Assembly: GCF_012489685.1 (NCBI RefSeq)
Contig: NC_080046.1
Coordinates: 45,843,176-45,907,175 of the forward strand
Length of the DNA stretch: 64,000 nucleotides
Direction of reading: 5' to 3'
Source: Lotus japonicus
Lineage: Eukaryota > Streptophyta > Magnoliopsida > Fabales > Fabaceae
Part shown: one piece after another, positions 1 to 10,464 of the stretch
How positions within the stretch are numbered: the stretch's first letter is position 1
Layout: every line of letters starts with the position of its first letter
Translations under genes and position numbers: made by a program
The notes under the pieces: model-generated
What the model saw: the letters and a program-made list of their open reading frames with translations, nothing else
Told to the model about the DNA's origin: nothing
Databases searched by the model: none

Positions 1-981
1 AGGGAAGTTGGTTCTGATGTTCTTGAATGTAAGGATGTTATTGCTCTTATTGAGAAGGCTGGTCTGATGAAGACAATTCAAAATGTTGGAAGGTGCTATG
101 AGAAGCTTGTGAGAGAATTCTTGGTGAATCTCTCTGTGGATGTTGGACTTCCTGAGAGTGATGAATTCAGGAAGGTTTTTGTGAGGGCTGAATGTGTTGC
201 GTTCTCACCTGCTGTGATAAATCAAGCACTTGGAAGAAGTGCTATTGAATTTGATGATGAGGAAGTCTCCATGGATGATGTTGCCAAGGAACTTACTGCT
301 GGTTATGTGAAGTAGTGGCCCAGCAAGAAGTTGTTGTCCACTGGAAATCTTACTGTGAAGTATGTAATCCTTAACAGGATTAGTGCTGTGAATTGGGTTC
401 CTACACAACATACATCTGGTGTTTCTGCATCACTTGCCAAATTGATCTATAGGATTGGCAAGTCTATTGCTTTTAATTTTGGAACTTTTGTGTTTGAGCA
501 GACATTGAAGCATGCTGATACTTGTGCTATGAAGCTGCCTGTTTCATTTCCTTCACTTATCACTGAGATCATTCTCAAGCAGCATCCTCAGATTCCCAGG
601 GCTGATGAAGTGGCTATGTCTCGTGGAGTTCCAATCACCTTGGATCAATGTTTGTTTATGGAGCCTCATGTCCTAGACATTGCCATGCCAACCAGTAGGA
701 CATCTGCTCCTCCTGTGACTGAATCTGACACTCAGGCCATAATTGCTGAATTACTAGAAGTCTCCAAGGCTTTGTAGGAGACAATCAGGGTGAGCACTGC
801 CAGGAAGCTCAAGGTTGATGCTTTGCTACTCAAGCTACAAGAAGGCGAACGCCAAGGTGGTGAGCACAGTGCTGCTGCTACAGCTGCTCAGAATGAGAGA
901 AATGAAGAGGAGGAAGGATCTGAAGAGAGTGCAGAGGAAAGTGTAAAAGAGTCTGGAGAGGAGTCTAGTTCAGAAGACTAG
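1..981 (+). pseudogene. Envelope-like ORF of a Sirevirus (Ty1/copia), 5' part outside window, two stop codons
   Basis: One reading frame (frame 1) runs from the first base to the TAA-class stop at 979-981 and is broken only by TAG codons at 313-315 and 775-777. The protein resembles the plant 'putative plant transposon protein' domain (PF20167-type) found in the third ORF of Sirevirus-type copia elements. Its C-terminus is an acidic Glu/Ser tail (about residues 290-326). It lies directly upstream of a purine-rich 3' region, a polypurine tract and an LTR, which is where such an ORF sits in these elements. The two in-frame stops mark it as decayed. The function of this ORF in the family is not established; 'envelope-like' is a positional label. 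The family assignment is recognition by eye. Confidence 0.75.
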
Positions 982-1548
982 ATTGCTATGTTCTTTTGCT
1001 ATTGTCTTTTTGTTTTGGATGTATTTGTGCCTCTTTGCCAAATTTGTGCTAAAAAGGGGGAGTAGTTTGAAGTTTAAAGATTTTATAAGTTTGAAGATTC
1101 TATCTGCTATGGTCTGTAATATTTTGTGCTCCTACTGTGGAGTTGATTCTGTGAAGACTATGTGTGTTCTGCTAGTGTTAGCTTTGGTCTGTTTAATTTG
1201 AAGACAAGTTCAAGACAATGGCTATGTTTTGTTTCAAGAAGCATTTTCTGGGTTTATGTGGATAGCTTATGTGCGAGTAGCTTCTGATAGTATTTCTGAT
1301 CTGTTGGTGTTCAAGCTGATCTATTTTGGAGTCATCATATGCTAAGGCTTGATTGTACTTCTGTTTATGTGTTTTTGCTGCTAAGTGTTTTGTTCCAACT
1401 ATGTCGTTTGGAGTATGATAGTTGTTAGTGTGGATGCATCATTTGAGGGGGAGCTCTGACTAAGGGGGATAATTGATTCTCTAATTCTCTATTTTTATCC
1501 TCTCTGGTTTATGTGTTGTTTTAGACAAAATTTGACAAAGGGGGAGAT
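982..1548 (+). other. Sirevirus 3' untranslated region with repeated purine tracts and PPT
   Basis: No convincing ORF. It holds four G-rich purine tracts: about 1051-1062, 1445-1453, 1462-1470 and the polypurine tract 1537-1548 (AAAGGGGGAGAT) immediately before the LTR. The same spacing pattern of several AAGGGGGAG tracts occurs in the second Sirevirus at 42521-43072, which supports the family assignment. Confidence 0.75.
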
Positions 1549-2409
1549 TGTTGGTACATGTTGCCTTGCATTTTGTCAAAACAACTGATTGTCAAGGCAG
1601 ATGCCGTGGCATCTGATTCCGTGAAGCTAGGGCATCAGTCCTTAGCTTGAGTTTCTGTTGTGGGCCCTCTGAAGATTTACTGAAGATATGTTTTTGAGTT
1701 ACTTGAGGAGCAAGTAGCTATTCTAGAAGAGTTTTAATTATGGGTTGTTATTTGTTGAAACAATCTTTGTTAAAAGATTGGTTTCTATCTTTACTTGTGC
1801 AATAAGTAAACCAAATCTATCAAGATTGCGTTTTGATTTGTTGTTGCTGCAATATGTTACTTCAGCCCATGCTAACCCTAGAGCCCATGCTACCGCTGCT
1901 GAAGTCTATAAAAGGATGAAGACCTAAAACTTGAAGATCACCGAAGCTAAAAGAGAGAGATCAAGTGTTTTAGGATTTGTGTTTGTGCTTTGTCTTTTGT
2001 TAGTTGTGAATCCTCTTTGCTCACTGATTCTATAAAGCAAAGAAGGGTTCTGTGTGTTTGATTTCATTCAAACTCTGATTGTTCGTTGTATTCACCAAAC
2101 ATTGTGGCAGTGATTGAGAGAAAGTGAGAGGGGCTCTCATACTTAGGTTGAGATTATAAGTAGAAATACACTGGGTAGATTAGGAAGTGAACTATGAACT
2201 GTTGTGTTCATGAGTGTCTGTAATTCCTGAATCTTGAGATAGTGGATTTCCTTTCTTTGGGTGCAAACCCTCCAGACGTGGGTGAAAGTTTTTCACTGAA
2301 CTGGGTTAACAATTCTTGTGTTTTGTTGTTTCTGGTTTAAGTTCTGTTTTTACTGTTAAGCGATTGTCGAACCTATTGTCTTAGCATCCTACAGGACATT
2401 CGTACTACA
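1549..2409 (+). mobile_element. 3' LTR of the left Sirevirus element
   Basis: Starts TGTTGGTAC directly after the polypurine tract and is taken to end at GTACTACA, an imperfect inverted match to the start. That gives about 861 bp. A TATAAAAG box is at 1907-1914. The 5' LTR and the target duplication lie outside the window, so the right boundary rests only on the terminal inverted match and the TG...CA rule. Confidence 0.7.
1907..1914 (+). promoter_or_regulatory. LTR TATA box
   Basis: TATAAAAG in the middle of the LTR, the expected place for the U3 promoter of a copia LTR. Here it is in a 3' LTR and would fire outward into the flank. Confidence 0.55.
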
Positions 2410-2521
2410 GGGAACCTAAATTACAGTGAGAATGACACGTCACTAAATCAGCCTGATGAAAGTTCTTCTTTTTTAATATATATTGATTGATATTGATATT
2501 GATATTGATTAGGTTGAGATT

Positions 2522-2556
2522 ATACCTTTCTTGGCCTTTAGGCTAAGATCAAGTAT
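2522..2556 (+). pseudogene. Truncated U2 snRNA-like sequence
   Basis: About 35 bases match the 5' end of U2 snRNA at all but about two positions, including the CTTGGCC...GGCTAAGATCAAGT block (branch-point-recognition side of U2). The match stops abruptly at about 2556. No Sm site or 3' stem-loops follow, and no clear upstream sequence element is seen before it. It is therefore a fragment, perhaps retrotransposed or captured. The surrounding bases 2410-2521 and 2557-2692 hold an ATTGAT simple repeat (about 2480-2510) and nothing else recognised. Confidence 0.6.
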
Positions 2557-3049
2557 TGGGTTGAGGTTCAATACCATCCACTCAAATAGGGACATAAGCT
2601 AATTGCGAGGAAATTGTTGGGCTGGGCTTATTGAGAATTTTGATGTCGGCCCATGCCACATATTATTAAGGAATAACATGTCTAGCGCTATATCTATACT
2701 ATATATAAAAGCAAAGTTTTGCAGCCTTGAGGGCAAAAAAGTCCTTCAATAATTTATTCCAATAACTATAAAAGGTGGGCATAGATATTTTTGTAAAGAG
2801 TCATTTTATTTCACTCAGGTTTGATCTCAGCCGTTCATTCATATCAGTTCCACTCATTCTTTCATTCAAGTGATTTATTAAATTTCTGAAACGCTTTTCA
2901 GTTTCAGGAAAATACAGACGCTTCCCCTTTCACCTTAGCTTCTTCCTTTAATCCTTCTCTCAGCCGTTTCTCTTTCAAGTTCGTTTAAAACCTTCTCTCT
3001 CAAACACTGATTTTCCGTGTCTGCCTCTGATTTCCAGCACCTCCTCAGC

Positions 3050-3385
3050 CTCCTTCCTTCGCCGCCGTCAAGTTCCACGATCCTGTCCCGGACCTCGTCG
3101 CGCTCAATCCAGAGCACCAGCCGCGTGTACCCGTTTCAGATCGGGTTATCGGGTCGGATAATGTCAACCCGTTGAGATTCAGAGGCAGTTTCAGCGGTTG
3201 CAGGTTGGGGAGAGTGATTATCGGAGGAGAAGTGAAGATGGGTTTTCCGGAGGCCTCGCCCTTCCACCGCCGTCTGGAACACCCTCATCATCGGCTTCAT
3301 CTGCGACCAGAAGCCCCTCGACGCCCTCCTCCTCTACGCCCACGTGAGAGCCGCACATGATCCTGCGCCGTTTAGGTATTACGTA
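3050..3385 (+). pseudogene. Captured exon fragments, including a PPR protein piece
   Basis: A GC-rich, exon-like island stands in an AT-rich Helitron. From about 3254 one frame reads through a motif beginning AVWNTLIIGF and continuing ICDQKPLDALLLYAHVR. That is the WN(T)xIxG...A(L/F)xLY(x)xM pattern of plant pentatricopeptide repeat proteins, which bind organellar RNA. The bases just upstream (about 3060-3250) are open in another frame and look exonic, but I do not recognise them. No start, no full repeat array and no stop in context are seen, so this is a gene fragment picked up by the Helitron rather than a gene. PPR assignment is moderately sure. Confidence 0.6.
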
Positions 3386-4717
3386 TTTGATCTCTGGCGG
3401 TGTTGTGCTATTAATTTAGAAAGAAATTATCTGATTTTGTTTGTGATATGCTAGGATTCAGAACTGATATCGTTTCCCTTTTTTCCTGATCTGATATCGT
3501 TCCCTTTTTTTTTTCCCTGATCGTGATGGAGAAGATGGCTGAGGTTTGGCACCGGAAATAGTTCCTTCAATGGTGGCTGCTGGCTGGGTGCCAGGGTTTT
3601 CATACTCGATTTGGGTTTTCCTGCAATTTTTCAGGTTTGTTTCTCTTTCTCCCATCTGTGATTCGTTCTTCCTTCAAGCATCCATTCGTTCCCTTTGTTT
3701 TTTTTTTCCCAGTTCGTGATGGAGATGATTTTTGGCTAAGAAAATTTGATTCAAATTGTTCACTATGATTCCTGTCCTGCAGATTTGGTGCGCCTTTCCT
3801 GGGATTATGGGGTTCCAGTTTGTGCATTGGTGTCGTTCTTCTACGTTGTTCTTGATTATGGTATTGAATTTTCTTTCCCTCTCTCTCTCTCTCTCTCTGT
3901 TGTTCCTGAAAGGCCCAAATTTTTTTGTCTCTGATGTTTGATTCCCTTAGTTCGTAGGCTACTGTTATCTGGCTGATAGTAGAATTAGGACTATCTAGGT
4001 TCAACATTACATTCAAACAGTGACAACTACAATCACATTGACAACGAATAACTACTTTCAGTTTCATCAACTACTGTGGCCCTAATATGAATTCAGAATG
4101 TTACTTTCTTCCATGAACTACTCAGATCTTAAACTTTCAATACCGCTTAAAGAAGGCTGAAGCACAAGAATACCATGTGGTTTGGTTTGCTTTAAGAATG
4201 ATGGGTTGACTTATCAATTATTTGGCTGATACTATTTTGCATAAAAGTTCTGCCCAATCTTCACTGAGAAATGTTGAGGTTAGGTAAGCAATTTTGTTCT
4301 CTACCCTTATTTTTTTGTTTCAAAAATTAATTGAATGTTCGATCGTGAGATTCTGAGTCATGATGTTGCAGGTTCTGGGGCTTGCAGGGATGATAGTAGG
4401 GATTGAAAATTGTAAAGAACTGCACATCTACATGCTTAAGAGAAAGGCGTGCAATGAAGGTAACTATTGGATTTTTTACATATTAGAATTCTCTGTTTTT
4501 ATGAAACTCTGTATTGGTTAAAATTGTTGCAAAATAAGGCTTGCTTTCAGAGCATGAACTAATTCAGCTATTTGCTAATCAGTAGGCCATTTTTGCTGAA
4601 CTCAGAAAATTGTTGTTTTTTTTTTTTGTCTTTGTTCCTCTTTTTTTTTGTCATCTATTTTTTTCTTCTATTTGGTTATGTTCAGATTTTTTTTATTTCT
4701 ATGATTTTCTTTCTCTT
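3386..4717 (+). other. Helitron A body, mostly non-coding, with one exon-like block
   Basis: T-rich and intron-like. It contains CT dinucleotide runs near 3870-3900. At about 4371-4459 a block is flanked by a TTGCAG acceptor and a GTAACT donor and is open in one frame, ending in KELHIYMLKRKACNE. It could be a captured exon; I do not recognise the protein. Nothing else is supported. Confidence 0.4.
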
Positions 4718-7700
4718 GAAGAAAAACATTAGTAATTGATTGATTAAAAAAAAAAAAAATAACTTATGAGAGAGAGTCGAAGAAGGTCTGCCAAGGAGCC
4801 TCCTGCACGGTGGCGGCGGCCATGGAGACGACCGGCGACTAACTTTGAACGTCACTGGGAGGAGGAACGTCCTAAGCAGAGATATGCAAATTATCGCTGG
4901 AGCTTTGATAGATCACAGCAGCAAGGGAATGGATCTGGTTTCTCACGGCAGTGGCAGAAAGGTGCAGCCCAGGGACCTGGCAGATATGGAGAGAATGGGG
5001 GCCAATTTAGGGGGAGCTATGATCAGAAACGGAAGCAGCAGTCATACGCGCATAATTCACGCCCTCATCAATATGGATTCCACCGTGATCAGTATGAACG
5101 TTGTGCTCATCAATGGCAGGCTCCGACGGCGAGAAATACAAAAGGGGACGGCATGAATTTGATTCCAGAAAGGCCTCATAACCAACGTCCTCACCCTCAA
5201 GATACTACACAGCACAATTCTAATCAGCAAACACAGTCCTTTTCAATTTTCGTTGACGGTTTGGGGGATAGGATTACACTTGCAAAACTTAGAGCAGTAT
5301 TTGGGAAAGCAGGAAGGCTTCGTGATGTTTTTATCCAGCAAAATAAGAAACATCACCGTCGCTTTCGTTTCGGATTCGTGCGATTTGCTAGTAATGATGA
5401 GGCATGGACAGCAATACGTAAGTTTCATGGCTTGCGACTTGAAGGGAATTACTTGGTGGTGCAGAAAGCAAGAATCCAGAGGCCACCACAAGCTGCAAGG
5501 GTTCCTTCCCCAGGGAAAAACCAGTATGAAATTAGAGGAAGAACTCGGAGACAGAAAGAAGAAATTTTGGTGCAAAAGCATGATACAGTACCTCAAAAAC
5601 AGCAAGGCAGAGAACGTTTCTCCGGCAACTCAGAGGCATGTCAGTTACAGTTTGCTGCATCAGATATGGACGTAACATGGGTTCAACGATGTGCTCAGGC
5701 GAGAACCCTCACAATCAAGCCGGCTGAAGTATTGCAGGAGGAGTTCAGTCAAATCGGATTGTTTAATTTCAGACTAATCCCGCTTGGTGCGAATGAGGTG
5801 CTACTAGAGTTCGAGAATAAGGAAGAGATGGAGAGCACAATAACGGAATGTGCTTTTTTCCTAGAGCAGATGCTTACTGACATAAAACCATGTTCTGAGT
5901 TCACGTTCGGCACGGCGCACTTTGTCTGGATTCGTCTGTGGCAAGTTCCGATGGGATTGTGGAATGAAGCTTTCTTTACTGCTGTCGGAAACAAATTGGG
6001 GAATTACGTTTTAACTGACACCACAACGGTCTTGCGACATCGGGCTGATTTCGCTAGAATATTAGTTCGTATGAATCATCCCCTTTTACATTGCTTCACC
6101 ATGGCTGTTGATGTTGGTGGCACTTCTTGTGTAATTTTGATTGAGAAGGATGTGGAAGCGCATGATTATGGTACTGTCGAGGATATGCCGTCCACGCCGG
6201 TAAAAATTTACAACTCTGAAGAAGAGGATGATGACGCAGAAGATGAGGCAAAAGAGGATGAAGCTAATGATGATGATGCTGCGAAAATGCCAGAATTCAC
6301 ACTCGATAAGGATTATGCATTGGCCATTGAAATTGATTCAGAGGAAGAAGATGAAGTCTTCAGGGATGGGGCTTTGGAAGGCTTGCGTTTCTGTGGAGAG
6401 GAGGCAGCCCAGCCAGCGACCCATGGCGACGGTGAAATCCCGCCGGAGGCGGAGGCGGGTTTGAGAAAACCGCCAGCAAAGGAGGAGATGCGTGGGTACG
6501 TTTCAAATTCGAATGTGTTAATGGCAGCTTTCAATGCAGAAGAGGAACAGAAGGAGCAGTTACAGGATATCATTGAATCAGGTTATTCATTGGAAGAGAT
6601 TGAGGAATGGAGGAAGAGTTTAAAAGCTGAAGGAATGGTGATTAAAGAAAATCATATCTTTGATAAAAAAATTCAAAATCAGAGATTTTCAGTTACAGGT
6701 TATTCTTTCAATTCCATTGATTTGCTTCAGAATAAAAATTATTATTGGCCTTTTAATTCCTTCTGCAGGGGCCCACAAAATTATAACAAAAAACAAGGAT
6801 TTGAGGCGTGTTTGCCTCATCAGTTTAGCAACCAAAAGGAGTTTTTTGGCCTTCACTCAGCTTCTGAGGCTACAATAGCATATGAACAAGGAAAAAGCCG
6901 GGACGTTTTTGTGCATACCACTCCAAACCAGATAATCAGACATCACATTTCAATCCCTTCTCCTGTGTGTGCCTTAGCATCGCCTGTGACGCCATCACAA
7001 AATCAACAACTTACGTGTTCTCCTGGCTGTGAAGTTCCAACTGATTCTGTAACACCAGGTTTGGAAACGCCAAATACAAATTCCTCACAAAAAAGTTCAC
7101 AGCGTGGTCGACCAAAAGGAAGCAAGAATAAGCCAAAACCTTTGCCTGTTGATTTTTTAGAGCCTTTACAGGGAGAAGATGGAGTGACGACACGGGCTCA
7201 GAGAACTTGGTTACTCGGAAAGCAGTTGGGTTTGAGACCGCGAGGCTCGGAAGCGTTGATGCTCCGTGGTTTAGAAGCTCAAATTCGCCAAAACCATCCC
7301 CATCTTACTTGACATGTCAGGCTCATGGTTCTCTTAGAATGTTTGCGGCTTAGGCGGATCAACAAAGAGGGAAGTTTGTGAAGAGAGCAGTTTTACATTG
7401 GTTCTCCAGCTTTGCTGTTTTTGTTTGTTTGTTGCTGGTGCCTTTGTGCTGTTGTTTTATTTGTTGTTGTCACTGTTGCTGTTTGTTGCTGTTGTTGCTG
7501 TTGCTGTTAGGATGTGTTTTCCTGTTGCTGTTTGTTGCTGGTGCTGATGTTGTTGCTGTTGTTGTTACTGTTACGAAATTGACTGTTGTGTTGTTGCTGT
7601 TGCCTGTGTCTGCTGCTGCTGCTAATAAATCGTTCTGGCCTGCTGTTGCTGCTGATTTACGTTGGCTATGATGCAAATTGAAGTAGATTGTGAGATGCAA

Positions 7701-8027
7701 AGGGTCATGGTTTGAGATAGTGCTAATTTTTTGTTTCAAGGATTGTAGTGCGTATTTGTATTAGTGCAGAATGTCTATCCCATAATTGTGGTACTCTTTT
7801 TCCTTGCTTGGTTTTTATCCCATTGGGTTTTTCCAAGTAAGGTTTTAATGAGGCTCCTTCTTGGGATTTCGACTATATCATTCTGTGGGTTGGTGGTGGG
7901 TTTTAGCACAGCTCAGGTTTCTTTATTGCTTTTGGTTCTGTTATTTCAGATTGTTCTTGGCTCATGCCTAGAGTGTTTTTGGCTCTGGTTTTTATAATAA
8001 TATACATTTCATTTTCAAAAAAAAAAA
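4718..8027 (+). mobile_element. ORF1-only L1-type LINE with target site duplication
   Basis: Flanked by a perfect 17-bp duplication, ATGATTTTCTTTCTCTT, at 4701-4717 and 8028-8044. It ends in a poly(A) tail at about 8017-8027. These are the marks of target-primed reverse transcription. The insert has a 48-bp 5' leader, one long ORF (4766-7312) and a 0.7-kb 3' UTR. The UTR has a TTGCTG-type simple repeat (7430-7620) and the CCCAYTGGGTTTTTCC...GTTTTAATGAGGCTC signature seen again in the LINE tail at 27720-27770. There is no endonuclease/reverse transcriptase ORF2, so the element must have been mobilised in trans, like the mammalian ORF1-only HAL1 elements. Confidence 0.85.
4766..7312 (+). CDS. 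LINE ORF1-like RNA-binding protein (RRM + DUF4283-like + AT-hook-like)
   Basis: 848 residues, uninterrupted. The N-terminus (1-150) is Arg/Gln/Gly-rich and basic. An RNA recognition motif follows: RNP2-like IFVDGL at 161-166 and RNP1-like RFGFVRFA at 201-208. Residues about 293-430 resemble the DUF4283-like region of plant L1 ORF1 proteins, with a WIRLWQVP...W core. A Glu/Asp-rich stretch comes next (about 478-560), then an AT-hook-like RGRPKGSKNK at 780-789. Such proteins coat LINE RNA and act as nucleic-acid chaperones; here that is inferred from family likeness. The ATG is the first in frame after the 48-bp leader. An intact ORF without an ORF2 suggests either recent insertion or selection. 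It could instead be described as a host-like zinc-knuckle-less RRM protein. Confidence 0.75.
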   Translation: MRESRRRSAKEPPARWRRPWRRPATNFERHWEEERPKQRYANYRWSFDRSQQQGNGSGFSRQWQKGAAQGPGRYGENGGQFRGSYDQKRKQQSYAHNSRPHQYGFHRDQYERCAHQWQAPTARNTKGDGMNLIPERPHNQRPHPQDTTQHNSNQQTQSFSIFVDGLGDRITLAKLRAVFGKAGRLRDVFIQQNKKHHRRFRFGFVRFASNDEAWTAIRKFHGLRLEGNYLVVQKARIQRPPQAARVPSPGKNQYEIRGRTRRQKEEILVQKHDTVPQKQQGRERFSGNSEACQLQFAASDMDVTWVQRCAQARTLTIKPAEVLQEEFSQIGLFNFRLIPLGANEVLLEFENKEEMESTITECAFFLEQMLTDIKPCSEFTFGTAHFVWIRLWQVPMGLWNEAFFTAVGNKLGNYVLTDTTTVLRHRADFARILVRMNHPLLHCFTMAVDVGGTSCVILIEKDVEAHDYGTVEDMPSTPVKIYNSEEEDDDAEDEAKEDEANDDDAAKMPEFTLDKDYALAIEIDSEEEDEVFRDGALEGLRFCGEEAAQPATHGDGEIPPEAEAGLRKPPAKEEMRGYVSNSNVLMAAFNAEEEQKEQLQDIIESGYSLEEIEEWRKSLKAEGMVIKENHIFDKKIQNQRFSVTGYSFNSIDLLQNKNYYWPFNSFCRGPQNYNKKQGFEACLPHQFSNQKEFFGLHSASEATIAYEQGKSRDVFVHTTPNQIIRHHISIPSPVCALASPVTPSQNQQLTCSPGCEVPTDSVTPGLETPNTNSSQKSSQRGRPKGSKNKPKPLPVDFLEPLQGEDGVTTRAQRTWLLGKQLGLRPRGSEALMLRGLEAQIRQNHPHLT

Positions 8028-8044
8028 ATGATTTTCTTTCTCTT

Positions 8045-8400
8045 AGATGAAATGGATTGCATGCTTCAATATGGCAGCAACTTGCCATGTAACATGATGT
8101 TTTCTGCACTTGCTGCCACTTACCTTTATTTCTCAAATTGTGAAATTGCTGGGGTAGCGGGTTATATTATGCAAGTTTTAGTGGATTAATATATTCTTAA
8201 ATACTTTGAATGAAATCTTATTCATTCATATTTGGAGACAAAATGGATTATTGTTTGCCATTTTTCTATTGCAAACATCATGCTATGCTCTGTGGTTGCT
8301 TTAATGATCTAATCCATTAGTAGATTGTTGAAATTTTAATATGAATTATGGTGTTGGTATTTTGGCCTTCAGTTCAAATGGTATACAAAAGATTTCGAAA
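8045..8400 (+). other. Helitron A body between LINE and Helitron B, no gene seen
   Basis: AT-rich sequence without an ORF of note. It begins with the second copy of the LINE target duplication and ends at the A that precedes the putative Helitron B terminus. Confidence 0.5.
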
Positions 8401-8418
8401 TCTATATATATTAGAAAA

Positions 8419-10464
8419 GAACAACTTCTAGCATGACGTGTCGCTCTCACAGGCCAAGTTAGTGACGTGTCGCTCCCAGATTAATTCTCACTTAATTATT
8501 TACACGTCAGCTTTTCCACCTATTAATTCTCATTTAATAATTTACACATCAGCTTTTCCACCTTGGCCCTGTTTGCCACATTAAATTTTAGATTTGATTA
8601 GGATTTAGGTTGTTTATTTCTTGATTTAATCTTAATTTATTTTAAATTTATTTTTAATTTATTTTTAGAGCATTAATTAATTTTTATGGTATTTTTATTG
8701 AATTTTCGGATTTTTAATTAATTCAGAATTTTATGAGTTTTTATTGTGATTTGCTAAATTTTGATAGTTTTTATCTATATTTATTTAGTACCTTTTTAAA
8801 TTTTAGATTTGATTAGGATTTAGGTTGTTTGTTTTTATGTATCTTTGTTAGATAGTTTCTGTTAAAAAAATCTTCCTAAAAAATATTGTTTTTTATATAG
8901 AGTATCAATATCAATTTATATTAGAAAATAAAAAGGGTTAGTAGAGCAAAAAAACCTTCATACGTTCTCTATCTCTAAATACTCACACAATTTTCTCTAT
9001 TTCTCCCTTCTTCATCTCAACCATGGCAAACCTCAAATCATATATGCTTCAAAAACAACATGGACCTTCACTCACTTCAATTAAATTTTTCATTATAAAT
9101 TTATCCCCATCACAATTGAGAATTTTTTTTTATGGTTACCAAGGGAAATCACAATTGAGATTTGAGAGTGCATGTTCTTCAAACTCAAAAACGAGTTTCT
9201 CACTTCTTGCTTCAGCCTCTTTGTTCCAGGTATGTAAAAAACAATGCTTTGTGGCTTTGTAGACTAAGAATTGTTATCACTCAAAAGTCAAAGGCATATC
9301 ATTTTCCTCATATCTCTGGTAATCCTTCTTCTTCAATTTTAATGATTCTTTCATGTAGTTCTAGAAGTGTCTTTTGTTCGCCAAAGCATGTTTTAACCCA
9401 TTCTATGTTTCATTATTATTGTTTTGTAATGTTCATGTATTAATGTGAACAACTTCTAGCATGACGTGTCGCTCTCACAGGCCAAGTTAGTGACGTGTCG
9501 CTCCCAGATTAATTCTCACTTAATTATTTACACGTCAGCTTTTCCACCTATTAATTCTCATTTAATAATTTACACATCAGCTTTTCCACCTTGGCCTTGT
9601 TTGCCACATTAAATTTTAGATTTGATTAGGATTTAGGTTGTTTATTTCTTGATTTAATCTTAATTTATTTTTAATTTATTTTTAGAGCATTAATTAATTT
9701 TTATGGTATTTTTATTGAATTTTCGGATTTTTAATTAATTCAGAATTTTATGAGTTTTTATTGTGATTTGCTAAATTTTGATAGTTTTTATCTATATTTA
9801 TTTAGTACCTTTTTAAATTTTAGATTTGATTAGGATTTAGGTTGTTTGTTTTTATGTATCTTTGTTAGATAGTTTCTGTTAAAAAAATCTTCCTAAAAAA
9901 TATTGTTTTTTATATAGAGTATCAATATCAATCTATATTAGAAAATAAAAAGGGTTAGTAGAGCAAAAAAAACCTTCATACGTTCTCTATCTCTAAATAC
10001 TCACACAATTTTCTCTATTTCTCCCTTCTTCATCTCAACCATGGCAAACCTCAAATCATATATGCTTCAAAAACAACATGGACCTTCACTCACTTCAATT
10101 AAATTTTTCATTATAAATTTATCCCCATCACAATTGAGAATTTTTTTTTATGGTTACCAAGGGAAATCACAATTGAGATTTGAGAGTGCATGTTCTTCAA
10201 ACTCAAAAACGAGTTTCTCACTTCTTGCTTCAGCCTCTTTGTTCCAGGTATGTAAAAAACAATGCTTTGTGGCTTTGTAGACTAAGAATTGTTATCACTC
10301 AAAAGTCAAAGGCATATCATTTTCCTCATATCTCTGGTAATCCTTCTTCTTCAATTTTAATGATTCTTTCATGTAGTTCTAGAAGTGTCTTTTGTTCGCC
10401 AAAGCATGTTTTAACCCATTCTATGTTTCATTATTATTGTTTTGTAATGTTCATGTATTAATGT
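8419..10464 (+). repeat. Tandem direct duplication of the Helitron B 5' region, two units of about 1.02 kb
   Basis: Unit 1 is 8419-9446 and unit 2 is 9447-10464; both start GAACAACTTCTAGCATGACG and end near TAATGTG. They are nearly identical: unit 2 lacks 11 bases near 9660 and has one extra A near 9970. Each unit has a leader and a short ORF (9023-9262 and 10041-10280, identical 79 aa, start MANLKSYMLQ) with an AACCATGG start context and a GTATGTAA donor-like site just before its end. This could be a captured first exon. I do not recognise the protein and do not call it a gene. Confidence 0.85.

Noticed and set aside
5243..5675. Open frames overlapping the LINE ORF1 in other frames
   Set aside because: Shadows of the 848-codon ORF; no independent domain.
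7378..7671. 97-aa Leu/Val/Cys-rich open frame
   Set aside because: It is the reading of the TTGCTG/GTTGTT simple repeat in the LINE 3' UTR, with no start context and no family likeness.
9023..10280. Duplicated 79-aa ORF as a real gene
   Set aside because: Identity of the two copies follows from the recent tandem duplication and says nothing on selection; no family recognised. Recorded only as part of the repeat.
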